Part shown: piece after piece, positions 46,907-56,093 of the stretch
Numbering within the stretch: position 1 is the stretch's first letter
How the letters are laid out: each line of letters starts with the position of its first letter
NCBI GenBank assembly: GCA_022575985.1
Contig: JAKSXM010000031.1
Span: forward strand, 62,001 to 126,000
Source of the DNA: Anagrus nilaparvatae
Lineage: Eukaryota; Arthropoda; Insecta; Hymenoptera; Mymaridae
Reading direction: 5' to 3'
Length of the DNA stretch: 64,000 nt
Position numbers and translations under genes: made by a program
The notes under the pieces: model-generated
What the model saw: the letters and a program-made list of their open reading frames with translations, nothing else
What the model was told of the DNA's origin: nothing
The model's database searches: none

Positions 46907-47469
46907 TAAATAATTATTAAAAACTTTCATTTTAAATTGAATGAAATATTTCAATAAAATTTTTTAATTTATTCTAATTAAAAAATATTTCTCTTTTTAA
47001 ACAACCTCAACCAACTTCTTTTTCTTTCTGACGATATTATTATTTTTTTTAAACAAAAAACCGTAACCAAGTAACATAGCAACAATAAACAATAAATTTT
47101 AAATTTCAACTCCAAACATTTTCTACTACACTGTAATAAAATTCTTATTATTCATAAAAATCTTTCAATTAAATATTCTAAGTAGTTAAATAAAATTCAA
47201 TTTTTTTAAACAAATCCAGTTCGGAACAACTATATATTCAAGTAAAAATTACTGTATTTTATTGCAATTGGGTATCCTGGTTAATTTTATTGTAATGTTT
47301 ATTATTTAGTATACATTAAAAATTGATTGTACTTTAATAAAATATAACTATAATATAAATTAATAATTACTGGATTAATTTAGAATTTTTACCATACGAG
47401 GAATATAATTTTTATTTCAGTATTTTTTTAATGCAAATTAAAAAATAATTTTTTTTTGTTGTATATTTA
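46907..47469. other. AT-rich stretch without a gene
   Basis: Nothing recognisable. Confidence 0.5.
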
Positions 47470-47785
47470 TTATTTTTGGTTCCTCAATGAGAAACCATTG
47501 TGATAGGTCAAATTGCGATTTTTGATTTCTTAACATATAAGCACGTTTTGAGACCCTATGAAGCTATAAAACCGGTTTTTAAAATAAGTATGTATGTGTG
47601 TGTGTGTGTGTACGTAACCGGTGAAATTTCACAACCATTATGGAATTAAGACCAAATTATTTTTTCAAAAATTTTTTCATTAAAAAATTTCATACTACTT
47701 TTTTTTTTTTTTTAAATTGGATGTAATACCTCATTTATTTCTACGAAAGTACTTATATTTGAAAGTATGGTTTTTACTCGAATAT
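47470..47785 (+). repeat. 'GGTTCCTCAT'-family element, truncated copy
   Basis: Starts TTTTTGGTTCCTCAATGAGA, carries AACATATAAGCACGTTTTGA, (GT)n and ACCGGTGAAATTTCACAACC, and stops inside the first subrepeat after GGTTTTTACTCGAAT, where the transposon remnant begins. Confidence 0.65.
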
Positions 47786-47799
47786 TTGGGGTATAATAT

Positions 47800-48112
47800 T
47801 TAAAATTGAAAATAACGTTTATCAGATTGGTACAAAAGATGGGATAATATAAGGCTGGTAGCCACGAACGGAATTACAAAAATGTGCTTCGAAATTTATT
47901 TCCATTAATGATGTAGATAGAGAAAGCATAGTATTCTTGAGTGAAGCTGCAAGCAATCACTTATAGGTGGTCAAGATTATAAAAAATGCAATTATAGAGC
48001 TTCTGCAAAACAATGTTCAATTCTAACAAATATATGTAATTGCTATTGCTAATCTGGGATTTTATGTAGTTCTAGGTGCCAATTAAGTGATCCTTGTACA
48101 AATAAATAAAAA
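47800..48112 (+). pseudogene. C-terminal tail of an integrase-like transposase, with stops and a frameshift
   Basis: Reading across broken frames: YQIGTKDGII, then after stops PRTELQKCASKFISINDVDR, FLSEAASNH, then after a frameshift near 47965 KCNYRASAKQCSILTNICNC, a TAA, SGILCSSRCQLSDPCTNK and stop. It has the same layout as the 19913-20300 remnant (IGTKDGI, S.NDV, cysteine-rich tail ending C-x-NK). At least three stops and one frameshift make it dead. The neighbouring right end at 48348 shows which transposon it belonged to. Confidence 0.65.
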
Positions 48113-48348
48113 GTTCTAATAACATATTTATTTTATATTTAGCGCGCTTGTGAATTTTTACTATAGTAAACTAGGAAAAAAATTTAATTTCTACAATACG
48201 ATGCTTCGTCAGTAGTATTGGCTAACACGTATAATAGGCTATAATACTAAAAATTTCAGTATTATAGGCTAGATATGTATTTAAAGGCTTTATTTTTATA
48301 AAATACGTATAATAGCCTATTTTACTAAAATGTCTATTGTACTGCGAC
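48113..48348 (+). mobile_element. Right end of the GTCG/ATAT-type transposon
   Basis: Ends TACTGCGAC (48348) followed by ATATATA, like the ends at 20570 and 15232. Subterminal ATAGCCTATTTTACTAAAAT and AATAGGCTATAATACTAAAA are inverted/direct copies of the AGCCTA motif found in the other members. The left end is missing, probably lost with the insertion of the neighbouring repeat. Confidence 0.55.
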
Positions 48349-48591
48349 ATATATATTCAAACACTTACCCAAGGGGTCTGGTAACCCATGTATTTTTTTA
48401 TATATTTACCTGAAAATTAAGGTAAGGGTAAGGTATGGCCTGTTGTGGAAGGTTAATTAGAAATAAATCGTCTCACATTGTTTTATCATTCAAATCTAAT
48501 GTTGTTTATATTGTTAATTGAATAAATTTATTAATCTACAATAATTTTGTTCATTTCATTTTGTTTTAATTAATTTTATTAATATTTTAAT

Positions 48592-50181
48592 TTATATTTT
48601 AATGTCCCCTATTTCCGCCTCCAATTTCCTCCTTTTGATCACCCACCGATCGCAACGAAAGAACGTGTGATACGCATCATCGCGTTTGCCGGGACAGAAT
48701 ACACATTCGGAGCTTCCAACTTTGCCCATCCTGAAGAGATAGGACTGAAAAAGCCCGGGTCCACTGAGAAACTGGGTCAAGAAGTAATTCACTTCCCCAT
48801 GTTATCTCTGAATCCATGGAGCGACATCTCTTATGAGACGCCTGGTCCATGCACTGTCTGTGCGATCCTTCCAGAGCGTCTGCCACTCCAGCATCACATC
48901 CCTCCTAACTTCCGCTTTGATACGGTCGACGTCGCCTTCATTTTTTCTATCATAAATAAGTTTACGCTCTTTGGCGAGGAGCTTAATTGGGATAATGCCT
49001 GCGATCACAAGGACTGCCGCTTCAGAGACAGTCCTGTACGCGCAAGAAACCCTCAGAGCATCTTGCCTCTGAACTCTTATTATGCCTTTCGAATACATAT
49101 CCTTGTCTAACGCCTTCCCCCAAATTTCTGCTCCATACAATAGGATGGAGTGAGTTACAGACATTAGTAGCTTCCTCTTGCTGGACTTCGGGCCGTTCAT
49201 ATTTGACATCAGCCTGCTCAGGGCTTGCGTCGTGGTACCTGACTTCTTGACCCTTTGGGATATGTGCTCCCAATAAGTAAACTTCGTGTCCAGAGTTATC
49301 CCTAGATATTTAACGAACCTTTTCGTCTCTATGACAGTATCCTCGTCGATTCGTATCGGGATGACAAATTGAATTTGCTTCCGCGTAAACATTACGATCT
49401 CTGTCTTAGCAGCTGCAAGACTTAATCCATGCTCTTCCATCCATATGTTTGTATTTACCATGCAAACGTTCAAGCTATTCTGAGCCTGTTGTACGTTTCT
49501 TGCTATGATTACGAGAGCAATATCATCTTCATAACCTATCATGAAGCAGCCATATGCTAGCTCCAGCCTTAGGATACCGTCATAAGAAATGTTCCATAAG
49601 TCAGGTCCCAGTACCGAACCCTAAGCCGCGCCAGCTGTCACTTTCCTACTCCTTTTACCTTGTAGAGTCTCGTACAGGAGTACTCGGTCACTTAGGTAGC
49701 TCTTCATTACCCGCATCAAATATTTGGGTACTGCGAAGTCACTCAGTCCTTGCAGGAAGTCTGTCCACTTTGCCGAGTTAAATGCATTCTTGACATCAAG
49801 GGTAACCAAAAGAGTAATTTTACGAGAGTATTGATTACCCATTTGGGCCCTCGCTATCGCGTCAACGGCCTCCTTCACTGCCCCAATGGTGGACCGCCCC
49901 CGTCTAAAGCCGTATTGTCGTGGAGATAAGTCTCCCGCTGTTTCTACAGCGTTTAAGATACGAGGTTGAAGCATCTTTTTGAAACTTTTTCCCGCTGTAT
50001 CCAAAAGTCCTAGTGGTCGCCAGTAGGATGGGAGTGTAGGATCACCCTTTCCTTTGCTGATAAGTACCAGTATTGCCTTTTCCCATCGCCTGCTAAAGAC
50101 TCCTGTTCGGATGCATGTATTGTACATCCTTAGCATCAATGATGGACACTCGTGTGCAGCTAATCTCATAATCTCGGCTGG

Positions 50182-50182
<1 letters not shown>
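48592..50182 (-). pseudogene. R1-clade LINE, ORF2 RT fragment (copy A)
   Basis: Minus-strand RT and C-terminal domain of the same family as copy C (56180-58204): FPAEIMRLAAHECPSLML, LISKGKGDPTLPSYWRPLGL, LVTLDVKNAFNSAKW. At 49621-49630 the 'AAQGS' glutamine codon has become TAG. Further on the catalytic box reads YEDD instead of YADD. The 5' edge at 50182 abuts an (AAT)n tract. The 3' edge near 48600 stops before the last ~35 codons and the 3' UTR, with A/T-rich DNA following. Inactive. Confidence 0.85.

Positions 50183-50226
<44 letters not shown>
50183..50226. repeat. (AAT)n microsatellite between LINE copies
   Basis: About fourteen AAT units between the 5' edge of copy A and the T run (poly(A) of the minus-strand copy F). 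Confidence 0.9.
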
Positions 50227-50227
<1 letters not shown>

Positions 50228-50506
50228 TTTTTTTTTTTTTTTTTTTTTTTTGCATAGTGGCAGAGAGGTGAGAATGCGTTACGCACGAACAGAACCCGGT
50301 GTTCTGAACAGTGTCGGACTCCATGATGGCAAGGCACTCTACAAAGAATGCATTGCCCCATGTTTACCGACTAAACTCACCCCTCATCATACCTTATACA
50401 AGTCAGCCCGGAACCGTTTATCACATTACATCGGGTTGACTTAAGACCATGTATCTTCTTTGGTTGAAGATCCTTCCATCCATTAATCCTTTCTTTCTCC
50501 TTCTTG

Positions 50507-50507
<1 letters not shown>
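50227..50507 (-). mobile_element. LINE copy F: 3' UTR fragment with poly(A)
   Basis: The T run 50227-50251 is the poly(A) tail on the minus strand. 50252-50507 matches the 3' UTR of copy C (55751-55998), e.g. GTGGCAGAGAGGTGAGAATG and GAACCCGGTGTTCTGAAC. It is 5'-truncated to about 255 bp. Both sides are (AAT)n. Confidence 0.8.
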
Positions 50508-50556
<49 letters not shown>

Positions 50557-50598
50557 GAATAATAATAATAAGAATAATAATAATAATAAGAATAACAA
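50508..50598. repeat. (AAT)n microsatellite with AAG interruptions, 5' flank of the full-length LINE
   Basis: Roughly 90 bp of (AAT)n, with AAG and AAC variants increasing toward the LINE's 5' end. Confidence 0.9.
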
Positions 50599-50739
50599 GG
50601 CCACTACGCTAGGGGACACCCAGTTCGGGGGGCCGACCATTGCGAGACCACCACGATGACTGGCTGTATCATGTCCCGCATTCAACTACACAAGACAGAA
50701 CAGGTTAGAAGGAGAAAACTTTTTTTTTTTTTTTAAATA

Positions 50740-52445
50740 ATGATGAAGCAAAACAATAATGAACAGGTTCAAAGCGTGCAGGGACCGCAAATGAACAACA
50801 ACCAACAGGGCCCCCTACCCCTAACAAACTCAAACGAAGCTGGCCCAGTAGAACAAATGAGGCTGGATAAGAACAGCTGGTATTGATTAAGGAGCAGCAA
50901 ACTAAAGCAGTATCAGCGATGCATGAAGCCCTCCTTAAAGAAATGAATGGGAAAGGCTCGCTTAAAAGGCCCCGCCCGATATCTTCTCCCGAGAGCTCAC
51001 CAGGCAACGGGGGGCCCACGGGGAAAAAGATGAACGAGGTTACTCAATTGAATGAAGAACTGTCTGAATTCGATCAGGGAATACAAAATGTAGAGTTCTC
51101 AATAACCGAGAAAAATAGGAAGGAGCTACAAGGGCAAAGAAAGAGGAAAAAAGTGCTCCAGGAAGAGGAAAACAGAAAGAGGCTTCAAGAGCAACGTGAG
51201 AAGCTCCAGCAGCAGCAAAAGAGACAGAAGGATTTGCGTGAAAAACGCCTATTGGAAGAAAGAAAAAACCAAGAAGGGTCGGATAAATCGAAGCCGAACG
51301 CAACGGCTTCCGATCAGTCTTCCACTGATCACCATGATCTAGTGAAATTGACAAACCACCCTGAGGTAGAAGATTCTCCAATGGAAACTCAAATCTCGGA
51401 AGAGGACCAAGACAGTTTACGTGAGCAAGACAACTCACGTAAGCAAAATAATGCAAACGGTCCCAAAAGGATCAGCAAGGCCGAAAAGAAAAGGAGGAAG
51501 AAACAAAAAAAGCTGCAGCTTCAACAGGGAAACCAGGTACCTGAAATACCAAGCCAGTTGCAAAAACAGGCCCAGGTAGGAAAAATACCCAATAAAGCGG
51601 ATACCTGGGAAAAACCCAAAAAGAAGCAGAAAGTTAAGAGGAAGAATACTCAGCAGCCAAAAAGGCCTGCTGAAACGGTCAGTACCAAGCCAAGAAGGCG
51701 TAGGTACAAAAAGAGGATGGAGGCTTTACTTATAAAACCAGCAGCAGGCCATACGTATGAGGAAACTCTTCTCAGTATTAAGAAGAACGTCCAGCTTGAA
51801 GATTCGGGGGCTAAAGTCCATCGAATCCGCAAGACGCAAGGCGGCAGCGTCCTTATCGAGCTGGAGTCAATATTGGACTCCGGGAAACTGCAGGAAGCAG
51901 TTCAAGCGGTAACGGGCCCTGATTCGAATGTTCGGGACATGATCCCCATGCTCAAACTCGAAATTCGAGATTTAGACGGGGTCACGAAAGAACAGGAGAT
52001 CCAGGAGGCGGTTGCCAAGGCGATAGGTATTGAAAACGGGAAAAACCTCTTGGTTACCATTTTCAAAACCAAAGGCACAATGAGTCAGATGGCTGTGGTG
52101 GAATTACTCGAAGCTGATGCTTTCCGCCTAGCCAAAAAAGGGAAAATCCAAATTGGATGGGCTTTGAACAGAGTGCGCCTTCGAGCAGATGCAAGGCGCT
52201 GCTTCAAGTGTCTGGGCTATGGACATAATCAGTATGTCTGCAAAGGCCCAGACCGTAGAAAAGCATGTCTAAAATGTGGCATGGATGGCCACAAAAGAAC
52301 AGAATGCAAGAAGGAAACACCCGAGTGTTTTCTCTGCAAGAATAGGGACGACAAGTGCTCTACGGAACACTATGCCGGAGAAGGAAACTGCCCCAGCTAC
52401 CGTGAGGCTCTGGCTGTGGCGAGGAATAAGTGTCATCGAAAATGA
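50740..52445 (+). pseudogene. LINE copy B ORF1: gag-like nucleic acid-binding protein, one frameshift
   Basis: The N-terminus reads MMKQNNNEQVQSVQGPQ from 50740, but this frame ends at a TGA at about 50884. The long downstream frame (from about 50871 to 52445) takes over, and the join fits loss of a single base near 50869. The downstream protein has a long Lys/Glu/Gln-rich, probably coiled-coil or disordered region (51020-51700). It ends with zinc knuckles: CFKCLGYGHNQYVC (CX2CX4HX4C), CLKCGMDGHKRTEC, and a third Cys/His cluster CFLCKNRDDKC...H...C. These bind the element's RNA in the RNP. The frame ends with TGA at 52443-52445, overlapping the ATG of ORF2. A sequencing error at an A run would also explain the frameshift. 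Confidence 0.8.
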
Positions 52446-55435
52446 TCAAGGTTCTACAAGGGAACATGAACCAAGCCCGGCAAGCTGGTGCTTTGTTGGA
52501 ACAGATTGCTCGCGAAGAAGATTCAAATATCCTTTTACTAAGCGAGCAATCATACAACATGAACCACAAATACTGGCTAACCGATGACACTGGATGCTGC
52601 GCCATATGGCTCCGGGGTAGAGCCCAAACGACCTTGACCAAAAAAGGGAAAGACAATTGCCACGTTTGGGCCACGTGCGGGGAGACAACTTATATAAGTT
52701 GCTACCTCTCCCCAAACGATAGCTCGGAAGTGCTGGCTACAAAACTGGCCAGCATTGAGAACACGGTTCGGACGGTAACTGGAAGCGTTATCCTTGCTGG
52801 AGACTTTAACGCTAGGGCCTTAGAATGGGGCATGCCGACGACCAATCCTAGGGGACAGCAGGTACTAGAAATGGCCACTAGATGCAAACTAGTGGTCCAG
52901 AATAGAGGAAACCGGCCCACCTACGAGAGGGCAGGTTGGGGTGCCTCTATCCCAGACATAACCTTTGCAACAGAAGGTGCGTCTGGGAGAATCGGCGAAT
53001 GGACGGTGATGGATGGTTACAATGGTAGCGACCATCATTACATCACCTTCCGGGTGCTTGAGGGAACCTCCCAACGGCCTCCGTACAAGAGGCGTCCCTT
53101 GGGTTGGAATGTACCAAAGATGGACGAGGACAAGTTCGAAGAGTATCTTCGAATGGAGTCGTCGTCCGTCCCCGCTTGGCATGGAGAGGCTACAGGTCCC
53201 CGCGAGGCTGAAATCTTAGTCAAGAAAGTAACGTCTCTACTGCGAGGGGCGTGTGACGCCTCTATGCCTCGTCGAAGGCCCTGGAAAGGGAGAAAGCCAG
53301 TTTACTGGTGGACTTCCGAAATAGCGGAGCTCCGCAAGGAGTGCCACAGGACGCGACGAAGGGCGCAGAGAGCACGGGACAGGCCCGAAGCTGCTGCACT
53401 TTCCAAGGAACATAAGAATGCTAAACACCGGCTGGCCAAAGCTATCCGTCAAAGCAAGGCTCGATGCCTGCGTTCATTACGCGAGGATGTAAACAAAGAC
53501 CCCTGGGGTCTTGGTTACAAAGTCGTAATGGGCAAGTTGAACCGGGGGTCTGACAACATGATGGACGCAGTATCGACCGAACGAATCATCGGCGCTCTCT
53601 TCCCTGAGCAGCCCATCCGGGAAAACCCGGTAGAGGCGATACCCAGAGAGGAAGTGCCGTTATTCAGCGAGGACGAGATGGTGAAGGCCATCAAGGCCAT
53701 GAAAAATGGCAAGGCGCCGGGGCCGGACGGGATACCTGCGGAAGTGCTCAAACGAGCGGTCAAAATAATCCCTGGTATCCTGTTAAGCATGTTCAATGCA
53801 TGCTTGGTGGCGGGAGTGTTTCCAAAGCAGTGGAAGGTGGCACGTCTCGTGCTCTTGAACAAGGGTAAAGGTGGAGCCCCGGACTCTCCATCATCTTACA
53901 GACCCTTGTGCATGTTAAACACCATCGGAAAGGTGATGGAGAGCATGCTCCGGGCAAGGTTGAGAAGAGCTATCGAGGAGGGCGGTGGCCTTTCCGAGGA
54001 ACAGTATGGATTTCGTGAGGGGCATTCCACGATAGACGCCATCCGGCGTGTCGTGGATACCGTAGAGGCTGAGAGGGAAAAGTGGCCTGCAATTCGCAAA
54101 GACGTCCTTCTTGTAACGCTGGACGTCAAAAACGCTTTCAATTCGGCCAGGTGGGATGACATGATCCGGTCTCTCGAGTACGATTTCCGGATACCCAGGT
54201 ATCTGGGTAACGTAATAAAGGACTACCTACGGGACCGGAGACTGCTCTACGACACGCTCGATGGCAGGCGACAGAGGGTTCTGAGTGCGGGCATCGCCCA
54301 AGGTTCGGTTCTCGGACCAGACCTGTGGAATGCCTTTTACGATGGCCTGTTGCGCGTTCACCTCCCGGAAGGAGCTTCTCTGATCGGGTACGCGGACGAC
54401 GTGGCTCTGACTATCACTGGCAGGGACATGCAGGTAACCCAGGAGAGGTTGAATCTAGTCATGAGACAGATCAATCTCTGGATGGGCGAGCACGGGCTCC
54501 AGCTCGCGATCCCAAAAACGGAGATCGTACTGCTGACCCGTCGAACAACAATTTCCACGGACATCGATGTAAATGTCGATGATGGTGGAAACCCTCACAC
54601 GATCCAAGCCAAGACATCGGTTAAGTACCTGGGAGTTCTGCTTGATAACAAGCTGAACTTCTGGGAACAATTTCAGAGGTCGAGTGAGAAGGCCGCGTCG
54701 ATCGCATTCTCCTTGTCAAGGCTCATGGCCAACATAGGAGGGCCCAAACCCGGGAAGCGAAGATTGTTGATGTCCGTTGTCAACTCTGTCCTGCTTTATG
54801 GATCTGAGATCTGGGCGGATATCACCAAATTTGCCAAGTACAGACATAAAATATCGTCTGTGCAGCAGCAAGCGGCCCTGAGGATCGCCTGCGCATACCA
54901 TACGGTATCGCTCGAGGCGATCCAGGTTGTAGCATCGGTCATACCCATCGACCTGCTAGCGTTGGAGCGGAAATACATTTACGATAGTGTAGAGGACCGC
55001 GATGTGGCATCCACTCGCGCCCGCTCAAGCTCTATGGAAAAATGGCAGGAACGGTGGAAAAAGGAGGAAGAGGAAAATGCCCGATGGACCCGCAGACTGA
55101 TTTCTGATCTGCAGGCATGGACTGGACGACAACATGGGGAGGTGGATTTTTACCTCACCCAATTTTTAACTGGACACGGGTACTTCCGTGTCATGTTAAA
55201 ACATTGGCACAAGGTGGCAACAGAGGAGTGCTTGCACTGCCCTGGCGTGAAGGATACGGTGGAGCACACTTTCTTCGGATGTGTGCACTACGTGGAAGGG
55301 CGCCCGCCCTTCCCGATTTGGAGGCCAGAGAAGGTGGTTCCGGAAATGCTACGGAGTTCTGAAAATTGGAACAAAGTAGCAGAGTACGTAAGGGCCACCT
55401 TGTTGAAGAAAAGGGAGGAGGGCTTGCTATCGTAG
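52442..55435 (+). CDS. LINE copy B ORF2: endonuclease-reverse transcriptase, intact
   Basis: 997 codons from the ATG at 52442, chosen because it overlaps the ORF1 stop as ATGA (an upstream GTG at 52430 is in frame but not needed). The EEP endonuclease comes first: N8/N10, E35, GDFNA at 120-124 and a GSDHH motif near 200. The RT core starts about residue 420: KAPGPDGIPAEVL, LVTLDVKNAFNSARWDD (about 556 on), AGIAQGSVLGPDLWNAF, and the catalytic YADD (about 650). Near 930 is the C-terminal CLHCPGVKDTVEHTFFGC, a CCHC motif usual in R1-clade LINEs. Length agrees with R1-type ORF2 proteins (~1000 aa). It performs target-primed reverse transcription: nicking target DNA and copying the LINE RNA there. 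The ATGA overlap suggests termination-reinitiation. All catalytic motifs look intact. Confidence 0.92.
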   Translation: MIKVLQGNMNQARQAGALLEQIAREEDSNILLLSEQSYNMNHKYWLTDDTGCCAIWLRGRAQTTLTKKGKDNCHVWATCGETTYISCYLSPNDSSEVLATKLASIENTVRTVTGSVILAGDFNARALEWGMPTTNPRGQQVLEMATRCKLVVQNRGNRPTYERAGWGASIPDITFATEGASGRIGEWTVMDGYNGSDHHYITFRVLEGTSQRPPYKRRPLGWNVPKMDEDKFEEYLRMESSSVPAWHGEATGPREAEILVKKVTSLLRGACDASMPRRRPWKGRKPVYWWTSEIAELRKECHRTRRRAQRARDRPEAAALSKEHKNAKHRLAKAIRQSKARCLRSLREDVNKDPWGLGYKVVMGKLNRGSDNMMDAVSTERIIGALFPEQPIRENPVEAIPREEVPLFSEDEMVKAIKAMKNGKAPGPDGIPAEVLKRAVKIIPGILLSMFNACLVAGVFPKQWKVARLVLLNKGKGGAPDSPSSYRPLCMLNTIGKVMESMLRARLRRAIEEGGGLSEEQYGFREGHSTIDAIRRVVDTVEAEREKWPAIRKDVLLVTLDVKNAFNSARWDDMIRSLEYDFRIPRYLGNVIKDYLRDRRLLYDTLDGRRQRVLSAGIAQGSVLGPDLWNAFYDGLLRVHLPEGASLIGYADDVALTITGRDMQVTQERLNLVMRQINLWMGEHGLQLAIPKTEIVLLTRRTTISTDIDVNVDDGGNPHTIQAKTSVKYLGVLLDNKLNFWEQFQRSSEKAASIAFSLSRLMANIGGPKPGKRRLLMSVVNSVLLYGSEIWADITKFAKYRHKISSVQQQAALRIACAYHTVSLEAIQVVASVIPIDLLALERKYIYDSVEDRDVASTRARSSSMEKWQERWKKEEEENARWTRRLISDLQAWTGRQHGEVDFYLTQFLTGHGYFRVMLKHWHKVATEECLHCPGVKDTVEHTFFGCVHYVEGRPPFPIWRPEKVVPEMLRSSENWNKVAEYVRATLLKKREEGLLS

Positions 55436-55709
55436 ATTGCTCTCCTGTCATTAGGCTGGGGGAAGGCAGCGGCCAGTTGCCTAGGCTGCGCGTCCCAAAC
55501 TGAAGTTATACCTGAAAAGGGAGTTCCGGTTTGGGGCAAACAAGCGCGGGGGGGTTTATAGTGTGTTTATCCAGTAAGAATCTGGGGCGTAGCCGGCGAC
55601 CGCGTTTGCCGGTGGTCTCCCAGTTGTACACTTTGTGCCTTTAAGGCCCGCAAACACTCCATGGCTGATGTAAGATTCACAAGATTCCCTTGACAAAAAA
55701 AAAAAAAAA

Positions 55710-55724
55710 TAATAATAATAATAA
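55710..55724. repeat. (TAA)5 between two tail-to-tail LINEs
   Basis: Short microsatellite between the poly(A) of copy B and the T run (poly(A) on the minus strand) of copy C. Confidence 0.9.
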
Positions 55725-56058
55725 TTTTTTTTTTTTTTTTTTTTTTTTTTGTACAGTGGCAGAGAGGTGAGAATGCGTTACGCAGGAACAGAACCCGGTG
55801 TTCTGAACAGTGTCGGACTCTATGATGGCAAGGCACTCTACAAAGAATGCATTGCCCCATGTTTACCGACTAAACTCACCCCTCATCATACCTTATACAA
55901 GGAACCGTTTTCCACATTACACCGGGTTGACTTAAGGCCATGTATCTTCTTTGGTTGAAGATCCTTCCATCCATTAATCCTTTCTTTCTCCTTCTTGTTA
56001 TTTCACCGTGTCGTCAACTAGATAAATAAGTAACTTTATTAATAAATAAATATATATA

Positions 56059-56093
<35 letters not shown>

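Larger units (their letters stand above)
50599..55709 (+). mobile_element. Full-length R1-clade non-LTR retrotransposon (copy B)
   Basis: Begins GGCCACTACGCTAGGGGACA directly after an (AAT)n tract. It has a ~140-bp 5' UTR, ORF1 (gag-like, zinc knuckles), ORF2 (endonuclease, RT, C-terminal Cys/His motif), a ~260-bp 3' UTR and 15 A (55695-55709), followed by TAATAATAATAATAA. Two ORFs with an apurinic-type endonuclease and a CCHC end are typical of the R1/TRAS/SART/Waldo clade. Five kilobases and an intact ORF2 indicate recent activity. Base composition is near 50% GC, unlike the AT-rich surroundings. Confidence 0.9.

Noticed and set aside
49621..50361. 246-codon minus-strand frame starting in the 3' UTR of copy F
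   Set aside because: It is a chance fusion of copy F, the T run, (AAT)n (read as Leu) and the RT of copy A. Only the RT part is a real gene remnant.
50883..50885. ORF1 start at the TTG/ATT here
   Set aside because: A better N-terminus (MMKQNNNEQ at 50740) lies upstream in another frame, and the two join with a one-base shift.
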